Assembly: GCA_964443875.1 (NCBI GenBank)
Contig: CAYUET010000013.1
Location: forward strand, 15,627-79,626
Source: CAYUET01 sp964443875
Lineage (GTDB): Bacteria > Auribacterota > JAFGBW01
Direction of reading: 5' to 3'
DNA length: 64,000 nucleotides
In this document: positions 35,516-45,455 of the stretch, in pieces
Layout of the letters: every line of letters begins with the position of its first letter
How positions within the stretch are numbered: the stretch's first letter is position 1
The notes under the pieces: model-generated
Seen by the model: the letters and a program-made list of their open reading frames with translations, nothing else
Told to the model about the DNA's origin: nothing
The model's database searches: none
Translations under genes and position numbers: made by a program

Positions 35516-36955
35516 TTATTTTCCAGCCCGGCTGAAGTCCAGATCCAAAGGATTGAATTTTTTCTGAGCAAAATATTTCCAGGAGGTGCTGACCGCGCTT
35601 AAAACCCATTTGCCCTCTTTTCCCCGGGCAATAGGCCACCAGTCAAAAAAGGCATACGCCACATCCTCTCCTTGAAGATTCAGGGATGTGTAAGGCAGGG
35701 ATTGATTGGGGAAGTTCAGTTCTTCTGAAAACCGGGTTATCTCCCTGAGGAAATAATCCGCCTTTTTCATACAGGAATCCACTGCGGAAAAATCAGATTT
35801 TCCCGAATAATATCGGGCCAGAAAGGAATACAAAACGATCATCTGTCCGGTTCCTTCAAACCAGATGCAGGGCTCTTTCCTTCTTTTTGAATATCCTCTT
35901 TTGTCTGTAAAATCAAACCCCTCATAGGTTTTTCCCTCTACGGTAACTTTCACTCTGAAGGAGTCCTCCGCCCTCTGAAGCATCCTCAAGGGATCAATCC
36001 CTGATTTCTCGAGCCACTGCGGCCCCAGGGATGCCATCCCCCAGCTTACGGTATCAAGCGCTCCTATGGAATCTTCTCCCTGGAGATTAATCCCGCGGAG
36101 AAACATTCCTGTTTCAGGTTTATAAGCCGCCTTCAGCCATCGCAGGACAGAGTCGGTTTCCTTCCGGATCATTTCTAACGATACTTTCTTTTCCTGAAAA
36201 ATTTCACGGATGAAAAAGTCGTCGGTGCTGATTATTTTTTTCATATGTTTCAGGAAGGCATAGTAATCGATGTTATGCTCGGTGCAGAAAATCCTTTCCC
36301 AGGAAAGCCCCCAGCCATACCCCATGGAAATGCCGCCCGCAGAGCCGTCAGGCATAGTGTAGTGCCTGAGCTCAGCGCACCATTTAAAAATATCACACAG
36401 AAATGAAATGTAGCGCCTTGAACCTGTTTCCGCATAATAATGCTGGCAGGCGAGCCCCACCCATAAAACCGGCCCGGCATGGATCCTGGACCCGTCTATA
36501 CCTATGATTAAGAAGTTCCTTTTTCCCGAGGGAGTCAGGTAATAATAGTCATATTGCTGATTGAGATAGGAATTATAAAGCCCGGTCAGGCCGTTTTTCT
36601 TTATCCCGAAATTATCCGAAAAATCGTCCAGAATGGACTCCGCCCGCTTATAATCCTTCATCAGAATACAGGCCATGGAAACGATCCCCATGTCATAGGT
36701 GAAGGACTGATTACCCAGGTAGTCGCCGTCTGTTTTCATGACCTCTTCCCGCCCATGAAGGGTGTCATCCAGAAAAGAAGAAGTATTAAGAAAGCTCTGA
36801 AGCAGGGATGTTTTCCCTGCGTGCGCCGATTCATAAAACTGCATGAGGGCCTTTTCAGCCGTTTTGAAATCCTCGTCCTGCCCGACGGCATGAAAATTCA
36901 GCAATAAGGCAAGGAATGCGCAGAAAAAAACTTTTTTGCGGATGTTTTTATTCAT
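35516..36955 (-). CDS. Secreted helical-toroid protein, candidate carbohydrate-active enzyme
   Basis: About 479 residues from ATG 36955, opening with a clear signal peptide (MNKNIRKKVFFCAFLALLLN, cut near AVGQ). The body is helical with hairpin-type blocks such as PVLWVGLACQHYYAETGSRR and TGQMIVLYSFLARYYSGKSD, a pattern of (alpha/alpha)6 toroid enzymes, and the C-terminus YAFFDWWPIARGKEGKWVLS is rich in Trp and Tyr. No catalytic motif of a named glycoside hydrolase family was recognised. It overlaps the upstream gene's stop by 8 bases, as third gene of a secreted operon with two beta-sandwich proteins, which supports a role on a polysaccharide. It is convergent with metH. Confidence 0.6.
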   Translation of the reverse strand: MNKNIRKKVFFCAFLALLLNFHAVGQDEDFKTAEKALMQFYESAHAGKTSLLQSFLNTSSFLDDTLHGREEVMKTDGDYLGNQSFTYDMGIVSMACILMKDYKRAESILDDFSDNFGIKKNGLTGLYNSYLNQQYDYYYLTPSGKRNFLIIGIDGSRIHAGPVLWVGLACQHYYAETGSRRYISFLCDIFKWCAELRHYTMPDGSAGGISMGYGWGLSWERIFCTEHNIDYYAFLKHMKKIISTDDFFIREIFQEKKVSLEMIRKETDSVLRWLKAAYKPETGMFLRGINLQGEDSIGALDTVSWGMASLGPQWLEKSGIDPLRMLQRAEDSFRVKVTVEGKTYEGFDFTDKRGYSKRRKEPCIWFEGTGQMIVLYSFLARYYSGKSDFSAVDSCMKKADYFLREITRFSEELNFPNQSLPYTSLNLQGEDVAYAFFDWWPIARGKEGKWVLSAVSTSWKYFAQKKFNPLDLDFSRAGK

Positions 36956-37553
36956 ACCTGAGCTCATCCAGATAAAATTCCAGGCCGTAGTAATTGCGGT
37001 CATGCTGAATGCTGAAGCTGAATCCGCCGATGATCCTGCTCATATCGGATTTGGAAAGGTCAATGGCATACTCCTGCCATTGGGAAGTCAGGACAACCTC
37101 GTCGAGCTTTACAAAACCCGTATCTCCATACTCTCCGTTCACCCCGCCGACGGCAAAGCTTAATTTTTCCCCTCCTTTTCTCCCTTTTGCATAAAAAAGA
37201 AAACGTTTTGCACTTCTCAGATCATATCCGGAATCCGGGATAAATCCCCAGTTATTGGGCGGATAGAGCCAGTACAAACCCGCCCAGGAAGATTCCTTAG
37301 CCGGGGTATAACGGATAAAAATACAGCTTTCTCCCTTTGCGGGGAGCTCCCTGCAGTTCTCAACCAGGCTGATATCCTGAAAATCCCCCATTTTCCCCAC
37401 AGGATAAAAATGATGCCTGCCGATCTGCCCGAAATCACTGTATAAATACAAGGGCAGGGCTTGATGTATCACCTCAGAAAGCCCCAAACGGGCACATAAT
37501 AAAAGAGTGATCAGTATAAGGCCCGCGATTTCTCTTTTCCCTTTTCCATTCAT
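36948..37553 (-). CDS. Secreted beta-sandwich protein, paralogue of the next gene
   Basis: About 201 residues from ATG 37553, with a signal peptide (residues 1-26, ICLL-like hydrophobic run, cut near GLSEV). The mature part has the layout of a carbohydrate-binding-type beta-sandwich: SSWAGLYWLYPPNNWGF, GYDLRSAKRFLFYAKGRKGG and the final LEFYLDELRYE. These blocks match those of the adjacent gene (SWAGVYWQFPAANWG, GYDLSKAKSISFWARGKTGK, VVFYLDDIWIN), so the two arose by duplication. The 'AxxlxFwArG..g' block is typical of domains annotated as cellulose- or glycan-binding. It is the middle gene of the operon. Confidence 0.65.
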   Translation of the reverse strand: MNGKGKREIAGLILITLLLCARLGLSEVIHQALPLYLYSDFGQIGRHHFYPVGKMGDFQDISLVENCRELPAKGESCIFIRYTPAKESSWAGLYWLYPPNNWGFIPDSGYDLRSAKRFLFYAKGRKGGEKLSFAVGGVNGEYGDTGFVKLDEVVLTSQWQEYAIDLSKSDMSRIIGGFSFSIQHDRNYYGLEFYLDELRYE

Positions 37554-37576
37554 GCTCACAAATCCTTTTCCCGGGC

Positions 37577-38185
37577 TTAATTGATCCATATATCATCCAG
37601 ATAAAAAACAACTTCGCTCGTCTTCTGCCCTTCCAGTTTTGCAACCCAGCAGAACCCTCCGTTGACATGGCGCCTGTCCGCATCTGAAAAATCGAGCTCA
37701 TATTTTTTCCATTCACGGGTCAGCTTAATAGAGTTTAAATGCACCTCCATCGTGTCCGGAAAAACCCCGTAAATTCCACCCGCCTTAAATTCAATTATTT
37801 CCTTTCCTGTCTTCCCCCGGGCCCAGAAACTAATGGATTTTGCTTTTGACAGATCATAGCCTCCGTCAATATTCCCCCAGTTGGCGGCCGGAAACTGCCA
37901 GTAAACGCCGGCCCAGCTATGGATCTTCATTCCCCGGGTATCATAAATCCATTTCATGCACGTCTCGCCGGATCTGGGGTTTTCCCTGCAATCTTCAACC
38001 ATTTGAACGGAAGCGGAATCCCCCATCCACCCTGCCGGCACATACGATTCCTGAAAAGTACCGGAATCGGTATAGATAGCAGAAGGCACTTCCAGAGGCA
38101 TCGGCATTGCCGTGCTAAATTTCACAATCATGCAATACAACAGCCACATGACAATATTTCTGATGATCCTTTGTCCGTATTTCAT
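37577..38185 (-). CDS. Secreted beta-sandwich protein, first gene of the secreted operon
   Basis: About 202 residues from ATG 38185. The start is set by AAAGGAGTATAAAATG, a near-perfect ribosome site. The signal peptide runs to about residue 26 (IVMWLLYCMIVKFSTAMPMP). The mature part shares with its neighbour the blocks SWAGVYWQFPAANWG, KAKSISFWARGKTGKE and the final VVFYLDDIWIN, with a Cys pair (EDCRENPRSGETCMKW) conserved in both as ENCRELPAKGESC. A carbohydrate-binding-like fold is inferred. The ligand is unknown. Confidence 0.65.
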   Translation of the reverse strand: MKYGQRIIRNIVMWLLYCMIVKFSTAMPMPLEVPSAIYTDSGTFQESYVPAGWMGDSASVQMVEDCRENPRSGETCMKWIYDTRGMKIHSWAGVYWQFPAANWGNIDGGYDLSKAKSISFWARGKTGKEIIEFKAGGIYGVFPDTMEVHLNSIKLTREWKKYELDFSDADRRHVNGGFCWVAKLEGQKTSEVVFYLDDIWIN

Positions 38186-38526
38186 TTTATACTCCTTTCT
38201 GTTTGATCTGTTTTTGAAAACAAGGTCATTATCCACAGGATTATTCAAAAATGATAAGGGAAGTATTAGTGTTGGATGAATACTTTCATCAAAAATGATT
38301 AGACTGGTAAAAAAAATAAAAGGCCGGGACTCAAAAATAAATGCTAAAAACAGAAAAATTCATATCCGGGAACTGAGAGGAATAACGGCAGATCTCTTAA
38401 TTTGAAAGGAGAAAATGGGAATTTCAAGGCCCGGTCTGAACTTTATCCACGAACCGTCCGCCCCTTCACTTACAGGCTGAACACCGGGATCAGGAGCTGA
38501 AAAAAATAATCAGGCTCAGCTTACGC
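38186..38526. other. Intergenic stretch upstream of the secreted operon
   Basis: About 341 bases between the secreted operon's first start and the stop of the AGCS symporter gene. It must hold the operon promoter. I see no structured RNA, operator or convincing terminator. Confidence 0.45.
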
Positions 38527-39936
38527 TCAGTCTCTAAGGGTTTTAACAACCAATCCCTCCGGTTCAGGATTCAGAACTCTGCATTCTTCCTCGGCTATTT
38601 CCCTCTTCAATTCAACGTCAAAGAAGTGTTTTGTTTCTTTGGCAATCAGCCCATGCAGAAGGAGTAAGGAAATCAAATTAGGGATGGCCATCAAGGCGTT
38701 GGCAATATCCGCAAAGGACCAGACTATTTTCAATTCAAGAACAGATCCTACAAAAACAGCCCCAACCCATAACCAGCGATACCAGACCACGGCTCTTAAA
38801 CCCAGAATATATTCAACTGCTTTTTCTCCATAATAGGCCCATCCTAGGATGGTTGAAAAAACAAAGGTCAGCATTCCTACGATCAGAATACAAGGGCCGA
38901 CATAGGGAATTTTTTCAAAAGCAGACTGAGTCAAATCCACCCCCCCTTTGAATCCTGAAATCCACTCCCCGGAATTGACAATCACAAGCCCTGTCAGAGC
39001 ACAGATCACAACCGTATCCCAGAAAGTCCCTGTAGCTGAAACTAAAGCCTGGCGCGCCGGGTGGTTGGTCTGGGCGGCGGCGGCCACAATGGGTGCACTT
39101 CCCATGCCGGATTCATTGGAAAAAAGCCCTCTGGCCACCCCAAAACGGATAGCCTCCTTAACCGTAGCTCCGGCAAAACCGCCGATCACAGCTGTTCCTG
39201 AAAAGGCGGATTTCACGATCAGCATCAGGGAATCCGGTATCGTTTTGTAGCCGATAACCAGAAGGATCAAGCAGCCCAGCACATAAAAAAAGCACATAAA
39301 AGGAACCAGTTTTTCGCAATGTCTGGCAATCGTGGTAATTCCCCCTAAAATCACAATCGCCGTAAGAACAGTCAAAACAATCCCGGTGTAAACCGGAGCA
39401 ATTGAAAAATTCTTGCTTAAAAGCCCAGCAATGGCATTCGCCTGCACCATATTCCCGATACCAAAGGCCGCCACAGCCGTAAAAACAGCAAAAAGAACGG
39501 CCAAGGCTTTTGACCCCAGCCCTTTTTCCAGCACATACATAGGGCCTCCGGACATTTTTCCCTCTTTATTTACTTCCCTGAATTTCACAGAAAGCAGGGC
39601 TTCAGCGTATTTGGTCGCAATTCCGAATACTCCGGTAAACCACATCCACAACACAGCTCCCGGACCTCCCGCAGCAATGGCCGTTGCAACCCCTACAATA
39701 TTTCCGGTTCCAACCGTAGCTGCAAGAGCTGTCGTCAAGGCGCCAAAATGACTCACATCCCCTTTGCCCTCTTTCTTCCGCTGCACAGACATCTTTATCC
39801 CCAGAGGAATATATTTTTGTATGAATCTCAACCGGAAGGTTAAAAACAAATGTGTGCCTACAAGCAAGATAAGCATAGGCGGCCCCCATACCCAATTTGA
39901 AACGATGTCCAATCCCCGCCCTATCATTTCAAGCAT
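38527..39936 (-). CDS. AGCS-family sodium:alanine/glycine symporter
   Basis: A 469-residue protein with about eleven membrane helices. The family signature region GNIVGVATAIAAGGPGAVLW and MWFTGVFGIATKYAEALLSV lies at about 77-120, followed by GPMYVLEKGLG. SNESGMGSAPIVAAAAQTNH, the other conserved AGCS block, is also present near 273-292. Such proteins import alanine or glycine with Na+. It starts one base after the uvrA stop, so it is the last gene of a recN-purC-uvrA-symporter run. Confidence 0.93.
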   Translation of the reverse strand: MLEMIGRGLDIVSNWVWGPPMLILLVGTHLFLTFRLRFIQKYIPLGIKMSVQRKKEGKGDVSHFGALTTALAATVGTGNIVGVATAIAAGGPGAVLWMWFTGVFGIATKYAEALLSVKFREVNKEGKMSGGPMYVLEKGLGSKALAVLFAVFTAVAAFGIGNMVQANAIAGLLSKNFSIAPVYTGIVLTVLTAIVILGGITTIARHCEKLVPFMCFFYVLGCLILLVIGYKTIPDSLMLIVKSAFSGTAVIGGFAGATVKEAIRFGVARGLFSNESGMGSAPIVAAAAQTNHPARQALVSATGTFWDTVVICALTGLVIVNSGEWISGFKGGVDLTQSAFEKIPYVGPCILIVGMLTFVFSTILGWAYYGEKAVEYILGLRAVVWYRWLWVGAVFVGSVLELKIVWSFADIANALMAIPNLISLLLLHGLIAKETKHFFDVELKREIAEEECRVLNPEPEGLVVKTLRD

Positions 39937-39937
39937 A

Positions 39938-42784
39938 TTATTTCCCTTTTCCTAAAACGTGTTTTAAAAAATGTCCTGTATAAGATTTTGAATTTTTCAT
40001 CACCTCCTCAGGAGTCCCCTCTGCTACAATCCTTCCTCCCTTTACCCCGCCTTCAGGCCCAAGATCTATCACATAATCCGAGGTCTTTATCACATCCAAA
40101 TTATGCTCAATAACAACAACCGTGTTTCCATTATCAACAATAATATTCAAAACACTAAGAAGCTTGCTAATATCATCAAAATGCAGACCAGTCGTAGGTT
40201 CATCCAGCACATACAATGTTTTGCCTGTTGCAGATTTGGATAATTCCCTCGAAAGCTTAATGCGCTGAGCCTCACCTCCGGATAAAGTTGTAGACGATTG
40301 CCCTAAATGCATATAATCCATACCTACATCCATAAGCGTCTGAAGGATCTTCCGTATGCGAGGAAACTCCTTGAACAGCTCAAAAGCCTCCACAACAGAA
40401 AGCCCCAACACATCTGCAATGCTCTTTCCTTTGTATAGAACCTCCAAAGTATTCTCGTTGAATCGTTTACCTTTACAAACCTCACATTCTACATACACAT
40501 CCGGAAGAAAGTGCATTTCCACTAAAATCGTACCTGCTCCCTGGCAGGCCTCACACCTGCCGCCTTTAACATTAAAAGAAAAACGACCGGATTCATACCC
40601 CCTGAGTTTACTTTCCGGAAGCTGAGCGAAAAATTCACGGATATAATCATAAACCTTAGTATAGGTAGCCGGATTCGATCTTGAAGTCCTTCCAATAGGC
40701 TGCTGATCAATATTTATAATCTTATTTATATGCTCAAGACCTACAATCTTATCGTATTTACCCGGAATGTCCTTACTATGATTCAGAATACGGCTCACCG
40801 CAGGAACCAGGATGTTATTAATGAGCGTGGACTTCCCTGCTCCGGAAACCCCGGTGATGCATACAAATTTATTCAAAGGAATATCCAGACTGGAAACTTT
40901 GAGATTGTTCTCTTTGGCGCCGAAAATCGTGATATGAGTTCCTGTTCCTTTCCTTCTTTCTGAAGGAACAGGAATGGATTTTTTCCCGCAAAGATAGGCC
41001 CCTGTCAGACTTTTCGAAGACGAAATCACTTTGCTTAAGGATCCGGAAACCACAATTTCTCCGCCCTTGACCCCTGCCCCTGGGCCAAAATCAACAATGT
41101 GATCAGCAGCCCGAATTGTATCTTCATCATGCTCGATCACGATCACGGTATTTCCCAGATTCTTCAAATGAATCAGGGAATCCAGTAACTTCTGATTATC
41201 CCTCTGGTGAAGCCCGATCGAAGGCTCATCCAGAATATACATCACTCCTGAAAGCTCAGAACCAATCTGACTGGCCAGACGTATGCGCTGGCTTTCACCT
41301 CCCGATAGCGTCGGCGCCTTGCGGTCAAGGGTCAGATAATCAAGCCCCAGGTTGCATAAAAATTTTAAGCGGGATTTGATTTCCTTAACGATTTCCTCGG
41401 CAATGATCTGCTGAGTGTCATTTAATTTAAGCTGTTCAAAAAAATGCAGGGTTTCACCTATGGAGGATCGGCAGACATCAATGATATTTTTATCTGCAAC
41501 ATATACATGACAATAGGCTTCTTTAAGTCTCTTCCCCTTGCAAACCGAGCATTCCATTTCCCTCATGAACTGGGAATACCATTCCCTGGCCTGTTCAGAC
41601 TGGGTTTCATGGTATTTTTTCTGAAGCCTGTTGAGCACACCGGTATAGGACGAATGAAACTGCCATTCATTGCTGCTTTTACGGCGGCTGACATAAGCCA
41701 CATTGATTTTCCGGCTGCCTATCCCGTGAAGGATAATATGTTTATGTTCTTCAGGCAGATCCCTCCAGGGAATATCCGCATTAATATTAAACTGGGATAA
41801 AAGGCCCTGAAGAATGGAACCTTCCCATCCTTCGCCCAGACTGAAAGAATCGCCGAGCGCAATCACCGCCCCCTGACGGAGCGTCAATTCCTTGTTCGGA
41901 ATCACAAGTTCGGGATCCGCTTCCATTTTATACCCGAGACCGTTGCACTCTTCGCACATGCCTATGGGAGAATTAAAACTGAAGGATTGTGGATTAAGCT
42001 CCCTGAAGGAAATCCCGCAGGAAACACAGGCAAACTTCTGGGAAAAATCATAAACCTTTTTTCCATCTTCACTCTCCACCCTTATCAGCTCTTGTCCGTA
42101 TTTAAGGCCTGACTCCACGGAATCATGAACACGGGTCTTTTCCGAAGGGGAAAGCGTCACCTGGTCAATCAGAAGATCCAGGTAATGTTTCTGCTTTTTA
42201 TTCAGGGACGGTACACCCCCCTCCAGCGAAATCATATTTCCATCCACTCGTATCTTTGAAAACCCGTCCGCTCTCAAGGCTTCAAAAACATCCCTGAATT
42301 CCCCCTTGCGGTTTTGAACAAGAGGGGCAAACAAACGGACAGAACCTTTGAATTCCTTATAAATCATATGGACGATTTCCGTGGCAGACTGCCTGCTCAC
42401 AGGCTTAAGACAGTGGGGGCAATGCTGATGTCCGACATTCGCGAACAAAAGCCTCAAATAATCATAAATTTCCGTGACTGTTCCAACCGTTGAACGCGGG
42501 TTTTTGGAAGCCGCCTTCTGCTCAATGGAAATGGCCGGTGAAAGCCCCCGGATGTATTCAAAATGGGGCTTGGGCATCTGCCCTAAAAATTGCCTGGCAT
42601 AAGAAGACAGGGATTCCACATATCTTCTCTGACCTTCAGCATATAAAATATCAAAAGCCAGCGAAGACTTTCCGGACCCGGAAACTCCGGTAAACACAAT
42701 GAATTTCTTTTTGGGAATCTCCAGGGAAATATTTTTGAGATTATGCTCCCTGGCTCCCTTGATGCTGATCTTTGCAGGTTCCAT
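39938..42784 (-). CDS. uvrA: Excinuclease ABC subunit A
   Basis: A 948-residue protein with full UvrA layout: first Walker A GVSGSGKSSLAFD (about 33-45), the zinc module with CVSCGISFREL and CEECNGLGY, the LSGGESQRIRLASQ signature, a second Walker A GVSGAGKSTLIN, the second zinc module CEACQGAGT...CEVCKGKRF, and LSGGEAQRIKLSREL plus LYVLDEPTTGLHFDD. It recognises bulky DNA lesions with UvrB in nucleotide excision repair. It is 18 bases downstream of purC and runs into the symporter gene. Confidence 0.98.
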   Translation of the reverse strand: MEPAKISIKGAREHNLKNISLEIPKKKFIVFTGVSGSGKSSLAFDILYAEGQRRYVESLSSYARQFLGQMPKPHFEYIRGLSPAISIEQKAASKNPRSTVGTVTEIYDYLRLLFANVGHQHCPHCLKPVSRQSATEIVHMIYKEFKGSVRLFAPLVQNRKGEFRDVFEALRADGFSKIRVDGNMISLEGGVPSLNKKQKHYLDLLIDQVTLSPSEKTRVHDSVESGLKYGQELIRVESEDGKKVYDFSQKFACVSCGISFRELNPQSFSFNSPIGMCEECNGLGYKMEADPELVIPNKELTLRQGAVIALGDSFSLGEGWEGSILQGLLSQFNINADIPWRDLPEEHKHIILHGIGSRKINVAYVSRRKSSNEWQFHSSYTGVLNRLQKKYHETQSEQAREWYSQFMREMECSVCKGKRLKEAYCHVYVADKNIIDVCRSSIGETLHFFEQLKLNDTQQIIAEEIVKEIKSRLKFLCNLGLDYLTLDRKAPTLSGGESQRIRLASQIGSELSGVMYILDEPSIGLHQRDNQKLLDSLIHLKNLGNTVIVIEHDEDTIRAADHIVDFGPGAGVKGGEIVVSGSLSKVISSSKSLTGAYLCGKKSIPVPSERRKGTGTHITIFGAKENNLKVSSLDIPLNKFVCITGVSGAGKSTLINNILVPAVSRILNHSKDIPGKYDKIVGLEHINKIINIDQQPIGRTSRSNPATYTKVYDYIREFFAQLPESKLRGYESGRFSFNVKGGRCEACQGAGTILVEMHFLPDVYVECEVCKGKRFNENTLEVLYKGKSIADVLGLSVVEAFELFKEFPRIRKILQTLMDVGMDYMHLGQSSTTLSGGEAQRIKLSRELSKSATGKTLYVLDEPTTGLHFDDISKLLSVLNIIVDNGNTVVVIEHNLDVIKTSDYVIDLGPEGGVKGGRIVAEGTPEEVMKNSKSYTGHFLKHVLGKGK

Positions 42785-42802
42785 GAATGATCCTTAAGGG
42801 CG

Positions 42803-43690
42803 TCAGCAAAGATCTTTGCCGGAAATGATTTTATAAATTTCCAGATATTTCTGACGGGTTTTGGAAATGATCTCTTCCGGAAGAGAAGGCGCCGGAGGAT
42901 TTCTGTCCCATTTGATCTGGTTCAGATAATCCCTGACAAACTGCTTGTCATAGCTTTCCTGGCCTTTTCCCGGCTTGTAGCTGGCTTTGGGCCAAAAACG
43001 GGAGGAATCCGGGGTTAAAACCTCATCAATCAGATGCACCTGACCGTTGCTTAACCCGAATTCAAATTTGGTGTCCGCAAGAATAATCCCTTTGGTTTCA
43101 AGATAATCCCTTGCCTTGCAGTAAACAGCGAGACTCTTTTCCTTGAGTTCCTCACTTAATTCCTTTCCGATAATATTCACCATTTTTTTGAAGGAAATAT
43201 TCTCATCATGACCTGATTCGGCTTTGGTAGAAGGCGTAAAAATCGGTTTCATAAGCTTATCCGACTCCTGAAGACCTTCAGGCATAGGCTCATCATTAAC
43301 CGTCCCCTGCTTCTGATATTCCACCCAGGCTGATCCGGAAATATATCCCCTCACCACGCATTCTATGGGAATCACATCCGCTTTCATCACCAGCATGCTG
43401 CGGCCTTCCAGGATGTCCTTGAAGGGCTTGAATTCTTCCGGATAGTCTTCAATGTTATCCGAGATAAAATGATTTTCGACCACGCCTTTCAGAAAATCGA
43501 ACCAGAACTTGGAAAGCCGGGACAACACCTTCCCCTTGTCCGGAACAGGATTGGGTAAAATACTGTCATAGGCTGAAATCCGGTCAGAGGCCACAAATAA
43601 AAACCTGTCGCCCAAATCATAGATGCTTCTGATTTTTCCGGTTTTGATAGGTAAAACTCTTCCGAGCTTGATATCTGATAAGGCTGTCAT
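42803..43690 (-). CDS. purC: Phosphoribosylaminoimidazole-succinocarboxamide synthase
   Basis: A 295-residue protein of the longer PurC type. Conserved parts are GKIRSIYDLGDRFLFVASDRISAYD (ATP-binding region, cited here only by its ends near residues 17-41), ECVVRGYISGSAWVEY, FTPSTKAESGHDENI and DEVLTPDSSRFWP. It ligates aspartate to CAIR in purine synthesis. It lies between recN (21 bases upstream) and uvrA (18 bases downstream) on the same strand. Confidence 0.96.
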   Translation of the reverse strand: MTALSDIKLGRVLPIKTGKIRSIYDLGDRFLFVASDRISAYDSILPNPVPDKGKVLSRLSKFWFDFLKGVVENHFISDNIEDYPEEFKPFKDILEGRSMLVMKADVIPIECVVRGYISGSAWVEYQKQGTVNDEPMPEGLQESDKLMKPIFTPSTKAESGHDENISFKKMVNIIGKELSEELKEKSLAVYCKARDYLETKGIILADTKFEFGLSNGQVHLIDEVLTPDSSRFWPKASYKPGKGQESYDKQFVRDYLNQIKWDRNPPAPSLPEEIISKTRQKYLEIYKIISGKDLC

Positions 43691-43711
43691 TCTGAATTCT
43701 CCTGTTTAATT

Positions 43712-45370
43712 TCAATTCTTTTCAATCATCTGACGTGCATGTTCCTTCACAACGCTTGTTATTTCACTTCCCCCCAGCATTCTTGCGATTTCTTCCACCC
43801 GCTCCTCCGGAGCAAGAACATGGACAAAGGTCTGCGTATAATCTTTTGTCTGCTTTTTGGAAACAGAAAAATGCTTCCGGGCTTTTGCGGCAATCTGCGG
43901 CTGATGCGTAATGGTAATCACCTGCCTGGACTCTGCGATCGCTCTCATCTTCTGAGCCGCAGAAACAGAGGTCACTCCGCCTATATTGGCATCAATTTCG
44001 TCAAAAACAAGAATAGGCACATCATCCACTGAAGCCAGAATCACCTTGAAAGCAAGCATGATCCGGCACAATTCTCCGCCTGAAGCAATTTTGCATAAGG
44101 GTTTCGGCATTTCTCCGGGATTTGCGGAAAGCATGAACTCTATCTTATCCCCCCCGTCAGACTGAATCTCTTTTTTGTCAATCTGGACAATGACTTTCGC
44201 ATAAGGCATTCCAAGGTCATGAAGTTCACTTTGAAACGCTTTTTCAAGCCTTGAAGCTGTCTTTTTGCGTTTCACGGAAAGCTTCATCACTTTTTCTTCC
44301 AGATTTTTTTTCAATCCTGCAGCTTCCTTTTGGAGAGAATCAAGATCCTGGGGATTTTCCGTTTCCCGGACTTCCTCTTTCAGCCGGGCATAAAGCTCTT
44401 TCAGCCCCCGCATGTCTGTTCCGTATTTCAATTTATGTTTTTTCAGGTTTCCAAGCAAAGCATCCAGCGCATCAAGTCTTGAAGGGTCTGACTTTAAACT
44501 GTTTTGCAGATTCTCCACCCTGGAACAGATGTCGCCGACCGTAATCACGGCACTTTCAAGCTCCGTCAGCAGATCCTTAAGTTCAGAATCCGCCTCTGTC
44601 AAATCCCGGATACATTGCCGGAATCCCTTGAGATGGCTTAAAATTGAATCTTCCTCTTCCTGGCCCAGTACAAGGGCTTGCTCACAGGTTTCCTTTAATC
44701 GGGTAGAATCACTCAAAAGAAGGTGTTCTCTTTCAAGGTCTGCCTCTTCTTCCGGAAATTTCTCAAGATAAGAGAGTTCCTCCAGCTGAAAACGCAGATA
44801 CTCCATGTTTTTCTCTTTGTTTTTCTGCAGATCCAGAAGCCTTGAAATTTCCTCATTTATAAAAGAATAGGCCCCAAAAGCCTCCTCCGCTTCATGGATC
44901 TCTTTCTGATGATTTCCGAAACGGTCCAGGCATCGAACGTGAGATAAAGGATTCAAAAGGATCTGATGATCATGCGTTCCGTGAATATCGACCAGCCTGT
45001 CGCCCAGATCTTTGAGCATATTCAGCGTTACCATCTGCCCGTTGATCAGACAGCGGTTCTTCCCGTTCTGCTGAATTTCCCTGAGGATTAAAAGTTCGCC
45101 TGAAGAAAGAAAAATATTATTATCTATCAAATAATGAAAAGCCGCAGAATCTTCAGGAATTTCAATCATTCCTGTGATTTTCGCGGTTTCTGTTCCTGAT
45201 TTAATGATTTCCTGGGGTTTTACCCTCTGGCCCAGAAGCAGGGAAAAAGACATGATGATAATGGATTTTCCAGCCCCTGTTTCACCGGTCAATACATTCA
45301 GCCCGGCATCAAACTGAATTTCCTGCCGTTCGATAATTCCGACATTCTCAATATGTAATTCTCTGAGCAT
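43712..45370 (-). CDS. recN: DNA repair ATPase RecN
   Basis: A 552-residue SMC-like protein. Walker A GETGAGKSIIIMSF is at about 29-42, the coiled-coil arms at about 160-390, and the C-terminal ATPase half holds ASGGELCRIMLAFK (signature) and VLVFDEIDANIGG (Walker B) near 440-470. RecN acts at double-strand breaks. It heads a four-gene run with purC, uvrA and the symporter. Confidence 0.96.
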   Translation of the reverse strand: MLRELHIENVGIIERQEIQFDAGLNVLTGETGAGKSIIIMSFSLLLGQRVKPQEIIKSGTETAKITGMIEIPEDSAAFHYLIDNNIFLSSGELLILREIQQNGKNRCLINGQMVTLNMLKDLGDRLVDIHGTHDHQILLNPLSHVRCLDRFGNHQKEIHEAEEAFGAYSFINEEISRLLDLQKNKEKNMEYLRFQLEELSYLEKFPEEEADLEREHLLLSDSTRLKETCEQALVLGQEEEDSILSHLKGFRQCIRDLTEADSELKDLLTELESAVITVGDICSRVENLQNSLKSDPSRLDALDALLGNLKKHKLKYGTDMRGLKELYARLKEEVRETENPQDLDSLQKEAAGLKKNLEEKVMKLSVKRKKTASRLEKAFQSELHDLGMPYAKVIVQIDKKEIQSDGGDKIEFMLSANPGEMPKPLCKIASGGELCRIMLAFKVILASVDDVPILVFDEIDANIGGVTSVSAAQKMRAIAESRQVITITHQPQIAAKARKHFSVSKKQTKDYTQTFVHVLAPEERVEEIARMLGGSEITSVVKEHARQMIEKN

Positions 45371-45455
45371 GGTTTAGTCCGAATATTGTGTAAAAATAGT
45401 ATTTTAATACATTAAATAGTTTATTTTATATTCTATTATTACAAAAACTGCCTTT

